Source: Lachnospiraceae bacterium (lineage in GTDB: Bacteria > Bacillota > Clostridia > Lachnospirales > Lachnospiraceae). From it: 64,000 bases of DNA. Below the pieces are notes generated by a model that worked only from the letters and a program-made list of their open reading frames with translations, was not told the DNA's origin and did not search any database. The translations under genes and the position numbers were made by a program. The stretch is from positions 161,132 through 225,131 of the forward strand of contig JAILRO010000012.1 of NCBI GenBank assembly GCA_024698145.1, given 5' to 3'. Positions within the stretch are counted from its first letter, which is position 1. Each line of letters begins with the position of its first letter. Of the stretch, positions 19,185-26,695 are shown one piece after another.

Positions 19185-19646
19185 ATGAATTTTAGGATAA
19201 TTTGCGTTGGGAAAGTCAAAGAAAGTTTCTATCGTGAACTGATAAAAGAGAAGAGTTGTATGTTGCAAAAGATGGGACATACTCTTGAAATTATAGAACT
19301 TCCCGATATAAAAATACCGGAGAAAATGAGTGAAGCGGCAACGGAATCATTTCTTGAAAAGGAGTGTGAACCGATGCTTTCAAAAATCACAAATCGTGAT
19401 TACGTAATTGCACTTTGTGTTGAGGGAAAAGAGATTCCCCCAAAAGAGCATTGCATGCACATAAAGAAAGCAATGGATATTAACATGAATTCGGTAACAT
19501 ATATTATTGGTGGTTCGCTTGGGATTGCGCAAAAGATTAAAGATATGGCCAAGTTGAAACTCAGTTTTTCAAAGATGACATTTCCACACCAGATAATGCG
19601 ATTGGTTCTTGTTGAGGCATTATGCGATACGGTTAACTACTTGTGA
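19185..19646 (+). CDS. rlmH: RlmH-family SPOUT methyltransferase lacking the C-terminal tail (SAM-binding subunit?)
   Basis: A 153-residue protein of the RlmH family (N3-methylation of pseudouridine 1915 in 23S rRNA). The start MNFRIICVGKVKE, the core DYVIALCVEGKE, the SAM-binding TYIIGGSLG (about 105-113) and the LSFSKMTFPHQIMR segment (about 126-139) are all canonical. The end is not: where RlmH has EQ(I/L)YRA...YHK/R, this protein reads EALCDTVNYL and stops. Neither other plus frame downstream encodes the missing tail. The helix normally reading EYxKRLSxYC is also changed. Its 3' end overlaps by 10 nt a minus-strand RlmH-like gene that carries exactly this tail. Read alone it should be inactive; with the neighbour it may form a composite enzyme. 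Confidence 0.88.
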   Translation: MNFRIICVGKVKESFYRELIKEKSCMLQKMGHTLEIIELPDIKIPEKMSEAATESFLEKECEPMLSKITNRDYVIALCVEGKEIPPKEHCMHIKKAMDINMNSVTYIIGGSLGIAQKIKDMAKLKLSFSKMTFPHQIMRLVLVEALCDTVNYL

Positions 19647-20059
19647 TATGTTTTGCCCTGAATTATTGTATATGCGCGGTATATCTGCTCTAATGTGAGA
19701 ATAAGCGTAGTCTCGTTTGATAAGTTTGTGTTGATTATAGAAAGTGGTTTGATTTTATCTGTAGTTAATTTCTTAATATCTTCCGGGTCATATCCGACAG
19801 CAACATATACGGTGGAAATACCATTTAATTGAATATCGCTTATGTATGTTGACAGCTCTTCTGAAGATAATGTAGAAGGGCCGTTATTGATAGCAAGCAG
19901 AAGGCAGCCTTCCTTATCAAGATTGATATTGGGAAGTTTGTCTTTTTTGTTTTTAACCGTAACTTTGCAGTAAGCGGACAGACGTTTGATAAACTCATCG
20001 GCTGCAAGTTTACTGTTTTTTGATATGGACTTTGTATTGCAGTATATCTCGTATTTCAT
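19637..20059 (-). CDS. RlmH-like protein with intact tail but degenerate SAM site (tail subunit?)
   Basis: A 140-residue protein that aligns along its whole length with RlmH. It keeps the N-terminal helix DEFIKRLSAYCKV (about 21-33), LSSEELSTYI (about 64-73) and a perfect C-terminal tail, TLEQIYRAYTIIQGKTYHK. The SAM-site glycine motif reads VGYDP (about 88-92) instead of GGSLG, and the KMTFPHQ segment is replaced by NLSNETT. The tail supplies catalytic residues to the partner subunit in RlmH dimers. The start is set at 20059 because AAAGGAG lies just upstream; a longer frame would run into the tRNA gene. It is probably cotranscribed with tRNA-Arg 25 nt upstream. Confidence 0.85.
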   Translation of the reverse strand: MKYEIYCNTKSISKNSKLAADEFIKRLSAYCKVTVKNKKDKLPNINLDKEGCLLLAINNGPSTLSSEELSTYISDIQLNGISTVYVAVGYDPEDIKKLTTDKIKPLSIINTNLSNETTLILTLEQIYRAYTIIQGKTYHK

Positions 20060-20084
20060 ACTAAACTCCTTTGTAAATAAAAAG

Positions 20085-20156
20085 TGCACCAGAGAGGAAT
20101 CGAACCTCCGCACCCGGCTCCGGAGGCCGGTGCTCTATCCACTGAGCTACTGGTGC
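20085..20156 (-). tRNA. tRNA-Arg (anticodon CCG)
   Basis: Folds as a full cloverleaf on the minus strand: acceptor GCACCAG/CTGGTGC with discriminator A, D arm GCTC/GAGC, anticodon stem CCGGC/GCCGG with loop CTCCGGA, and T arm GGAGG/CCTCT with loop TTCGATT. The anticodon CCG reads CGG codons. The 3' CCA is not encoded. The transcript probably continues into the RlmH-like gene. Confidence 0.95.
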
Positions 20157-20170
20157 AAATCACAAGTAGT

Positions 20171-20199
20171 ATAATACTACAAGATATTTTAATTGGCAA
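20171..20199 (-). promoter_or_regulatory. Promoter of tRNA-Arg
   Basis: On the minus strand: TTGCCA, a 17-nt spacer and TATTAT, ending 15 nt before the tRNA 5' end. Confidence 0.6.
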
Positions 20200-20218
20200 A
20201 TATTTTTGATATCCTGTG

Positions 20219-20247
20219 TTGCATTTTAAGGTGTCTTTTGTTAGAAT
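20219..20247 (+). promoter_or_regulatory. Promoter of the 20286 gene
   Basis: TTGCAT at 20219-20224, a 17-nt spacer and TAGAAT at 20242-20247, with TGT before the -10. Confidence 0.55.
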
Positions 20248-20285
20248 AGTATGGCAAAAGTTCTATGTAGACGGAGAGCGATATT

Positions 20286-21200
20286 ATGGATAAGAATGTT
20301 TTCGATAAAATGTCAGATTCATATGAATCTTTTCATTTCAAAGATACGGAACTTCATATGGGTAATGACACATTATATATAAGTCCGAAGCTTAAGCTTA
20401 TTCTTGGATGGAGTTTGTTTGTTCTTTGCTGTGTGCTCGTATATGCGATAATGGGCAATCCTTTTACCAGTATGGGTGTCAAAGAAAAAACTGAAGACCT
20501 CAAACAGGAAGTGCTCAAGTCTGATGTTGATATGGATGAAACTCACGAAACGATACTTCCTTACGAGAAGAATCAGGATGAGGATCTCAATGCATTTATA
20601 ATGGATTATTTTGCTGCAATTACAGCGTGTGATAATCAGAAACTTCAGGATATGGTTACGGATGCGTCTCCTTACAGCAGCGATGAGCTTCTTAAGAAGA
20701 AAGCAGAGTTCATAACGGCATATGACAATATTACTGTATATACCAAGGACGGCCCGGAAGAGGGTAGTTATGTTGCATTTGTTGTTTCTAATCTGACAAT
20801 CAAGGATGTTAATTCATCTCCGTATGATATAGTAGTGCTCTATATTGTAAATGGTGCTCAGGGCTTTAAGATAATGAATAGTGCTTTGCCGGAAGAGACA
20901 CAGGAATATATTGCCAAAGTCAAGGGAGATAAGGATATACAGAAAGTATTCCAGTCAGTTGAGAAGCAGAACAAGAAACTTGTAGAAAAAGATACAACTC
21001 TTAAAGATTTCTATGAAATTATCAGCAGAAGGAACGTGGAAGTTAATTCGGGTGCAGATGTTAATCAAACAGCTACAACCGAAAGCAAAGCTGATGATAC
21101 AGATAACAATGAACCTGAAAACAACGAAACTGAGAATAACGAAGCAGATAACAACGAGAATAACGGGACAGATAATAACGAAGAACCACCGGCAGAGTAG
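20286..21200 (+). CDS. Membrane-anchored extracytoplasmic protein of unknown function
   Basis: A 304-residue protein I do not recognise. About 36 N-terminal residues are followed by one membrane helix (LILGWSLFVLCCVLVYAIM, about 38-56). An outward-facing globular region of about 190 residues has an NTF2/Cif-like feel (FIMDYFAAITACDNQKLQDMV, then VVSNLTIKDV, VVLYIVN). The last 45 residues are a low-complexity Asn/Glu/Thr tail, perhaps a wall-spanning or disordered end. Upstream it has its own promoter; its last codons form half of a terminator hairpin. It is a single-gene unit. Confidence 0.75.
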   Translation: MDKNVFDKMSDSYESFHFKDTELHMGNDTLYISPKLKLILGWSLFVLCCVLVYAIMGNPFTSMGVKEKTEDLKQEVLKSDVDMDETHETILPYEKNQDEDLNAFIMDYFAAITACDNQKLQDMVTDASPYSSDELLKKKAEFITAYDNITVYTKDGPEEGSYVAFVVSNLTIKDVNSSPYDIVVLYIVNGAQGFKIMNSALPEETQEYIAKVKGDKDIQKVFQSVEKQNKKLVEKDTTLKDFYEIISRRNVEVNSGADVNQTATTESKADDTDNNEPENNETENNEADNNENNGTDNNEEPPAE

Positions 21201-21221
21201 CCGATGGTTCTTCGTTATTTT
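21177..21221. terminator. Bidirectional terminator shared by two convergent genes
   Basis: AACGAAGAACCA (21177-21188) pairs perfectly over 12 bp with TGGTTCTTCGTT (21205-21216), with an inner CGGC/GCCG pairing. The left arm is coding sequence of the plus-strand gene, and the right arm includes two bases of the minus-strand stop codon. Confidence 0.7.
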
Positions 21222-21664
21222 GTATCCTCTTCGTTAATACTTACGCCACGAGGTTTGACGGGCGTTGAGAAAACGATTTGCGTTTCGGTTTTTCCGTATT
21301 TTTGAAGCTGTCCTATGAAGGTATCAAGTTCCATAGTGCTTGCAAAAGCAACCTTGATTAACATTGAGTATGCTCCTGTAACGCAGTTACATTCAAGAAC
21401 GTTAGGGCATTTCTCAAGGAAAGGATAGAACTTGGGTTTTTGTTTCGGTTCAAGCGACATATTGATAAATGCCGTTACATGATAGCCAAGGCTTATGGGA
21501 TCTACCACAGCCTGATAACCGGTGATGTATCCATCTTTTTCCAATCGTTCTATTCTTGCCGATACGGCAGGTGAAGAAAGAAATACCTTTCCTGCTATGT
21601 ATTTTAACGGATGTCTGGCGTTTTCCTGAAGAAGTCTTAATATCTTTCTATCTATTGCGTCCAT
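21215..21664 (-). CDS. Lrp/AsnC family transcriptional regulator
   Basis: A 149-residue feast/famine regulator. The N-terminal winged helix (MDAIDRKILRLLQENARHP, recognition helix in SSPAVSARIERLEKDGYI) is followed by the amino-acid-binding RAM domain (AFINMSLEP, VTGAYSMLIKVA). Such proteins usually sense an amino acid and control its metabolism; no obvious target gene is adjacent. Its leader holds a terminator-like hairpin directly after the predicted transcription start, suggesting attenuation. Confidence 0.92.
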   Translation of the reverse strand: MDAIDRKILRLLQENARHPLKYIAGKVFLSSPAVSARIERLEKDGYITGYQAVVDPISLGYHVTAFINMSLEPKQKPKFYPFLEKCPNVLECNCVTGAYSMLIKVAFASTMELDTFIGQLQKYGKTETQIVFSTPVKPRGVSINEEDTK

Positions 21665-21693
21665 AATATCACTTCCTAACCTTTTAATAATAT

Positions 21694-21735
21694 AAAAAAA
21701 GTGAGCTGTCCCATTTAATAAAAGAACACCTCACT
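21694..21735 (-). promoter_or_regulatory. Attenuator-like hairpin in the Lrp gene leader
   Basis: Read on the minus strand, AGTGAG-G-TGTTC pairs with GGACA-G-CTCACT (one mismatch, one G-U) and is followed directly by seven T residues. It lies between the promoter at 21748-21776 and the start codon at 21664, so it can only act on the leader of this gene. Confidence 0.6.
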
Positions 21736-21747
21736 GCATTCGAACAT

Positions 21748-21776
21748 ATTATAACGTAGGTTTTTGATAATTTCAA
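21748..21776 (-). promoter_or_regulatory. Promoter of the Lrp-type gene
   Basis: On the minus strand: TTGAAA, a 17-nt spacer and TATAAT. Confidence 0.65.
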
Positions 21777-21821
21777 GAGAAAAATGAATTGTTGTGTGAA
21801 AACAAACAATAATATAAATAT

Positions 21822-21850
21822 TTGAAAATATTTTCTTCGCGTGGTATTAT
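21822..21850 (+). promoter_or_regulatory. Promoter of the pseudouridine synthase-ligA operon
   Basis: TTGAAA at 21822-21827, a 17-nt spacer and TATTAT at 21845-21850, with TGG before the -10. Confidence 0.6.
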
Positions 21851-21897
21851 ATCAAAAGCGCGTTTGAGGGGACACAATAACTTAAGAGGAATATTAT

Positions 21898-22647
21898 ATG
21901 AGTGAACAAATACGTTTGAATAAATACATAGCTTCATCGGGCTTTTGCTCAAGACGTAAAGCGGACGAGTATATCGAGCAGGGAAAAGTGTCGGTCAATG
22001 GCAAACCTGCCGATATGGGAATGCGAGTAAGTGATGATGATGAGGTTAAGGTTAATAATAAAATCATTAAGCATAATCTGCCTTTTAAGCTGGTAGCATT
22101 TAATAAGCCCAAGGGATATGCCTGCACCATGCATAACGGTGATGAGTCCGGCATATTTAAGAACTTTAAGTTAGATAGTGACCTTAAGTATATAGGAAGA
22201 CTGGATAAAGATTCGGAAGGACTTTTACTGCTTACCAATGATGGGGATTTGTGTAACGAGATTTCCAAGGCAAGAAATGAGCACGAAAAGGAATATGTCG
22301 TGACAGTCAACCGAACGATAACAGATGATTTCTTGAAGGGTATGACAGAAGGTGTCAAGATTCATGACTCTAACAAAGATGTCTGGGTTGTGACTAAAAG
22401 ATGTAAGGTCAAAAAGAGAAATGATAAGTCGTTCTCTATCATTTTGACACAGGGCTATAACCGACAGATTCGTAAGATGTGTGAAGCATTTGAATACAAA
22501 GTTGTAAAACTTAGAAGAATAAGAGTTATCAATATTGAAATCGGTGAAATGAAGCCGGGACAGATTAGAAATGTAAGTGCGGAAGAACTTGACGAACTTA
22601 AGAAAAGAATTGCTCGGGACAAAGCAGGAGAATCTGACAAGAATTGA
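21898..22647 (+). CDS. RsuA/RluB/RluF family rRNA pseudouridine synthase
   Basis: A 249-residue enzyme isomerising uridine in rRNA. An S4 domain opens the protein (IRLNKYIASSGFCSRRKADEYI). The catalytic aspartate is in YIGRLDKDSEGLLLLTNDGD. The C-terminal block QGYNRQIRKMCEAFEYKVVKL resembles RluF (23S U2604) more than RsuA, but the exact site cannot be assigned from sequence. The ligA start lies 19 nt past its stop. Confidence 0.92.
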   Translation: MSEQIRLNKYIASSGFCSRRKADEYIEQGKVSVNGKPADMGMRVSDDDEVKVNNKIIKHNLPFKLVAFNKPKGYACTMHNGDESGIFKNFKLDSDLKYIGRLDKDSEGLLLLTNDGDLCNEISKARNEHEKEYVVTVNRTITDDFLKGMTEGVKIHDSNKDVWVVTKRCKVKKRNDKSFSIILTQGYNRQIRKMCEAFEYKVVKLRRIRVINIEIGEMKPGQIRNVSAEELDELKKRIARDKAGESDKN

Positions 22648-22666
22648 TGATTGTGGGGATTTGATT

Positions 22667-24640
22667 ATGGATAAGGAAAAGAGACTCAAAGAGCTTGTGG
22701 CGCTTCTTAATGAAGCTTCAGAAGCGTATTATCAGAAAGACACAGAGATAATGTCTAATCTTGAGTATGACAAGTTGTATGACGAACTTGTAGCGCTTGA
22801 AGCGGAGACAGGAATTACTTTGGCTAACAGTCCGACGGTTAATGTCGGATATGAAGTTTTGAGCGAACTTCCCAAACAGGCTCACCCGTCACCGATGCTT
22901 TCGCTTGACAAGACGAAAGAGGTTGATGCGCTTAAGAGTTGGCTGGGCTCACATGAGGGCGTTTTGTCCTGGAAACTTGATGGTCTTACGGTAGTGCTTA
23001 CCTATGAGAACGGTGAACTTATGAATGCGGTAACACGTGGTAATGGTGAGATTGGTGAGGTTATAACCAATAACGCGAAAACATTCGAGAATCTTCCGCG
23101 AAGAATACCTTATAAAGATAGGCTTGTAATTCGCGGAGAAGCGGTTATCAAATATTCGGATTTTAACAGAATGAATGATGAGATAGCACAGTCAGAGGAG
23201 AAGTATAAGAATCCTCGTAATTTGTGTTCGGGTTCGGTAAGACAGCTTAATAATGAGATTACTGCAAAACGACACGTTAATTTCTTTGCGTTTTCTATGG
23301 TTGCGGATGTGTTAAATGATGCCGAGACAGAACGTATGGGTTTTGATAATACGGTAGTTAGTCGTTTTGACTGGCTTTCAAAACAGGGATTTGATGTGGT
23401 CGAACATTATACTGTTGACGCTGATACGCTTGCGGATAGAGTGGCATTTTTTGCGGAGAAGATTACCGATCATGATGTTCCGTCAGACGGTCTTGTGCTT
23501 TCATATAACGATATAGCATACGGAAAGAGTCTTGGAACAACGGCCAAGTTCCCACGTGATTCGATAGCCTTTAAATGGGCAGATGAACTGGCGGAAACAA
23601 CACTTCTTGACGTTGAGTGGTCACCGTCAAGAACCGGACTTATTAATCCGGTAGCAATATTTTCGCCGGTTGAGTTAGAAGGAACTACAGTAAGTCGTGC
23701 AAGTCTTCATAATGTTAGTATTCTGCGTGCGCTTCGTCTTGGTTTGAATGATAAGATAACTGTATATAAAGCCAATATGATAATACCTCAGGTTGCGGAG
23801 AATCTTACAGGTAGTGATAATCTGGTAATACCTGATAAGTGTCCAGCATGCGAGGGAGATACAACTTTAAAGGACGAGAATGGTGTTCAGGTGCTGTTTT
23901 GTTCAAATCCTGATTGTCCGGCCAAGCAGATAAAGGGATTTGCGCATTTTGTTTCGAGAAATGCAATGAATATCGACGGTATGTCAGAGGCAACACTTGA
24001 AAAGTTTATAGATGTCGGTATAATAAGAAGTCTTCCGGACTTGTTCCGACTTGACAGACATAAGGATATGATTGTTAACATGGAAGGTTTTGGTCAGAAA
24101 TCATATGACAATCTTATTGCTTCTGTCAATACAGCAAGAACGGTATCTATGGCAAAATTTATATACAGCCTCGGTATAGCCGGAATAGGACTTGCCAATG
24201 CCAAGGTTATAGTGGCTCATTTTGATGGGGATTTCGATAAAATAATAAACGCCGATGTAGAAGAACTTACCGGAATTGATGGTATAGGTGAAGTGTTGGC
24301 GCGTGCGTTTTTTGATTTCTTCCATAATGAAGAAAAATGTATGCTTGTTAATGAGCTTCTTGCAGAGATTACATTTGAAAAAGAAGCTGAACGTGGCGAG
24401 CAGACACTTAAAGGCAAAGTATTTGTTGTGACAGGAAGCGTTGAACATTTTGCCAATCGAGACGAACTAAAAGAGTATATTGAAAAACTTGGCGGTAAGG
24501 TTACCGGTTCGGTTTCTGCCAAGACGAATTACCTTATCAACAATGACGTAACATCTAATTCGTCAAAGAATAAGAAAGCGCGAGAACTTAATATACCTAT
24601 TTTATCAGAGGAAGATTTTATAAAACTTTCAAAAGGGTGA
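22667..24640 (+). CDS. ligA: NAD-dependent DNA ligase LigA
   Basis: A 657-residue replicative ligase. The catalytic lysine is in the KxDG motif SWKLDGLTV (about residue 105). A four-Cys zinc finger (CPACEG ... FCSNPDCPAKQ), helix-hairpin-helix repeats and a C-terminal BRCT domain (LKGKVFVVTGSVEHF) follow in the usual order. The reading frame is open 30 codons upstream inside the previous gene, but MDKEKRLKELVALLNEASEAY is the family start, so ATG 22667 was chosen; its ribosome-binding site (GGGGA) is modest. Confidence 0.95.
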   Translation: MDKEKRLKELVALLNEASEAYYQKDTEIMSNLEYDKLYDELVALEAETGITLANSPTVNVGYEVLSELPKQAHPSPMLSLDKTKEVDALKSWLGSHEGVLSWKLDGLTVVLTYENGELMNAVTRGNGEIGEVITNNAKTFENLPRRIPYKDRLVIRGEAVIKYSDFNRMNDEIAQSEEKYKNPRNLCSGSVRQLNNEITAKRHVNFFAFSMVADVLNDAETERMGFDNTVVSRFDWLSKQGFDVVEHYTVDADTLADRVAFFAEKITDHDVPSDGLVLSYNDIAYGKSLGTTAKFPRDSIAFKWADELAETTLLDVEWSPSRTGLINPVAIFSPVELEGTTVSRASLHNVSILRALRLGLNDKITVYKANMIIPQVAENLTGSDNLVIPDKCPACEGDTTLKDENGVQVLFCSNPDCPAKQIKGFAHFVSRNAMNIDGMSEATLEKFIDVGIIRSLPDLFRLDRHKDMIVNMEGFGQKSYDNLIASVNTARTVSMAKFIYSLGIAGIGLANAKVIVAHFDGDFDKIINADVEELTGIDGIGEVLARAFFDFFHNEEKCMLVNELLAEITFEKEAERGEQTLKGKVFVVTGSVEHFANRDELKEYIEKLGGKVTGSVSAKTNYLINNDVTSNSSKNKKARELNIPILSEEDFIKLSKG

Positions 24641-24644
24641 TATC

Positions 24645-24959
24645 ATGAGATTTTTAACAGGCGACAATCGATACAGAAAACTTATATCCGTTGCGGTTTG
24701 CGTAATGGTCTTGTTTGCGTTGCTTATGGCGTATTTTTTTGTGGCGACAGAGCTTCATCATGATTGTTGCGGTGAGGATTGTCCGATATGTGCGACGATA
24801 GATATTTGCGTTAACACAATCAAGCAGTTGGGTAATGCGGTAGGAGCAATTGTATTTGTACTGTTTGTTTCTGCTGTTACACATAATTTGCATAAGTTGT
24901 ATGTATATCATGTGATACCACATACACTCGTAAGCAGAAAGGTAAGACTAAACCCATGA
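24645..24959 (+). CDS. Small two-helix membrane protein with Cys/His loop
   Basis: A 104-residue protein I cannot name. Two predicted membrane helices (SVAVCVMVLFALLMAYFFV, about 15-33, and AIVFVLFVSAVTHNL, about 68-82) flank a loop with the sequence HHDCCGEDCPIC and a further cysteine at IDIC. Two His and five Cys in so short an exposed loop suggest metal binding or thiol chemistry. It lies directly before a ZnuA-like gene and may share its role. It starts 5 nt after the ligA stop, so it may be read through from ligA. Confidence 0.75.
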   Translation: MRFLTGDNRYRKLISVAVCVMVLFALLMAYFFVATELHHDCCGEDCPICATIDICVNTIKQLGNAVGAIVFVLFVSAVTHNLHKLYVYHVIPHTLVSRKVRLNP

Positions 24960-25007
24960 AACCAACACGTTATTAGATGTTTTTTTAGATAGTGGAGGTT
25001 TAGATAA

Positions 25008-26003
25008 ATGAAAAAGAAATTATTATTAGTAGTTGCTATGGTTATGGTTGTATTTGCAGTATGCGGATGCGGTAAAAAAGAAGATGTTAGTACATCTTCT
25101 GATAAGATTAAAATCGTTACAACAATTTTCCCGGAATATGACTGGGTGAGAGAAATACTTGGTGATAAAGCAAATGATGCAGAACTTACTTTGCTTCTTG
25201 ATAGCGGAGTTGATTTGCACAGTTTTCAGCCGACGACAGATGATATTGTTAAGATATCCGATTGCGACATATTCATATATGTTGGTGGTGAGTCTGACGG
25301 ATGGGTTGAGGATGTTCTCAAAACAGCCAATAACAAAGACTTGATTGCAATTAACCTTCTTGATGTATTAGGTGATAATGTCAAGGAAGAAGAACTTGTT
25401 GAAGGAATGGAAGGCGAAGAAGAGGAAGAGGGCGAAGAAGAGGAAGAAGAAGAAGAAGAAGGCCCTGAATATGACGAGCATGTATGGCTTTCACTCAAGA
25501 ATGCTGTAATTCTTTGTAATGAAATAGAGAAAGCAATAGAAAAGGTTGATCCTGATAATGCTTCAACTTATCAGGCGAATGTTAAAGCTTATACAGACAG
25601 TCTTTCACAGTTGGATGACCAGTATAAGAGTGCTGTAGATGATGCATCAACAAAATGTCTGTTGTTTGGTGACAGATTTCCTTTCAGATATATGACAGAG
25701 GATTACGGTCTTACATATTATGCAGCATTTATTGGCTGTTCTGCAGAGACTGAAGCAAGTTTCGAAACAATAAGATTTCTTTCTAACAAAGTGGATGAAC
25801 TCAATCTTAAGAGCGTAATGACAATTGAAGGTTCGGACCAGAAGATTGCGCAGAGTATTGTTGATAATACAGCCGATAAGAATCAGAACATACTTACTAT
25901 TAATTCAATGCAGTCAGTAACAATGAAGGATGTTGAGGATGGAGCACAGTATTTGTCTACTATGGAAGACAATCTTGAGGTGCTCAAAGAAGCATTGAAG
26001 TAA
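25008..26003 (+). CDS. znuA: ZnuA-like zinc/manganese ABC transporter substrate-binding lipoprotein
   Basis: A 331-residue cluster A-I (TroA/ZnuA) binding protein. The lipobox is VCGC near residue 21. The first metal ligand is His in GVDLHSFQP, the second His in DEHVWLSLKNA. At the third-His site the sequence is GDRFPFRYMTEDYGL, so Asp or another residue must serve. Between the first two lies a run of about 25 mostly Glu residues where Zn-binding homologues have a His-rich loop. No permease or ATPase gene is adjacent, so it is an orphan component here. Confidence 0.88.
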   Translation: MKKKLLLVVAMVMVVFAVCGCGKKEDVSTSSDKIKIVTTIFPEYDWVREILGDKANDAELTLLLDSGVDLHSFQPTTDDIVKISDCDIFIYVGGESDGWVEDVLKTANNKDLIAINLLDVLGDNVKEEELVEGMEGEEEEEGEEEEEEEEEGPEYDEHVWLSLKNAVILCNEIEKAIEKVDPDNASTYQANVKAYTDSLSQLDDQYKSAVDDASTKCLLFGDRFPFRYMTEDYGLTYYAAFIGCSAETEASFETIRFLSNKVDELNLKSVMTIEGSDQKIAQSIVDNTADKNQNILTINSMQSVTMKDVEDGAQYLSTMEDNLEVLKEALK

Positions 26004-26019
26004 AAGGACGGTGAGTTAT

Positions 26020-26625
26020 ATGAGGAAAATATCCGGTTTGTTAATGGTTATGATACTTGCACTTGTAATGTGTGGTTGCAGTAAGGAAAGTACTCGAACT
26101 ACGGATAACGGGAAAGTTCCCAAAACCGTCGATGATGTTCTTGCTAATCAGACTGAAGAGGCAGATATTAAAGATTCACAGTCGGTTGATTTGGAGTCGG
26201 AAGGTACACAGGCACCGGAATCACAGGACGCCGATACGCAACAATCGGATGACATGTATGGGGATACTGAGGAAGCACCTTCGGATTTGTCATCGGATGA
26301 CGTGGATGTTGACCTTACAAAACTAAGCAGTACGCTTGTCTATTCGGAAGTGTATACCATGATGTGCGCACCTGAACAGTATATAGGTAAGAAGATTAGA
26401 ATGAAGGGTACAACTGCGATATATCATGATGATGTTGATAATAACGATTATTATGCATGTGTTATAAAAGATGCAACTGCATGTTGTGCACAGGGAATAG
26501 AGTTTCAGTTATCAGCTGGTGATTATCCGACTGCAGATTCTGAAATTACTGTTTCGGGAATATTTTCCTCATATAAGATAGAAGAGGATGTGTATTACAC
26601 ATTAAAGGATGCGGTTATAGAATAA
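26020..26625 (+). CDS. Lipoprotein with CCAQG OB-fold-like domain
   Basis: A 201-residue exported lipoprotein (lipobox MCGC near residue 20). A disordered acidic Ser/Asp/Gln linker of about 80 residues leads to a C-terminal beta-rich domain: IGKKIRMKGTTAIYHD, YYACVIKDATACCAQGIEF, SEITVSGIFSSYK. The Cys-Cys motif in this fold recalls the C-terminal domain of TIGR03943/YcgQ proteins, which are linked to zinc. GTG 26011 is possible, but spacing from AAAGGACGG favours ATG 26020. It sits 16 nt after znuA and is probably cotranscribed. Confidence 0.75.
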   Translation: MRKISGLLMVMILALVMCGCSKESTRTTDNGKVPKTVDDVLANQTEEADIKDSQSVDLESEGTQAPESQDADTQQSDDMYGDTEEAPSDLSSDDVDVDLTKLSSTLVYSEVYTMMCAPEQYIGKKIRMKGTTAIYHDDVDNNDYYACVIKDATACCAQGIEFQLSAGDYPTADSEITVSGIFSSYKIEEDVYYTLKDAVIE

Positions 26626-26632
26626 ACCGAAC

Positions 26633-26661
26633 TTGATTGCCTGTTGCAATTATACTATAAT
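26633..26661 (+). promoter_or_regulatory. Promoter of metA
   Basis: TTGATT at 26633-26638, a 17-nt spacer and TATAAT at 26656-26661. No SAM riboswitch or T-box fits in the 35 nt that remain before the start. Confidence 0.6.
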
Positions 26662-26695
26662 TAGTTGAATCAGATTAAGAAAGAAGGAAACATCA

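Noticed and set aside
19641..19720. Frameshifted rlmH tail on the plus strand
   Set aside because: Neither alternative frame after the plus-strand rlmH core encodes anything like the YRA...YHK tail, so a simple indel does not explain the loss.
26625..26695. SAM riboswitch or T-box before metA
   Set aside because: Only about 35 nt separate the promoter from the start codon, too short for either.
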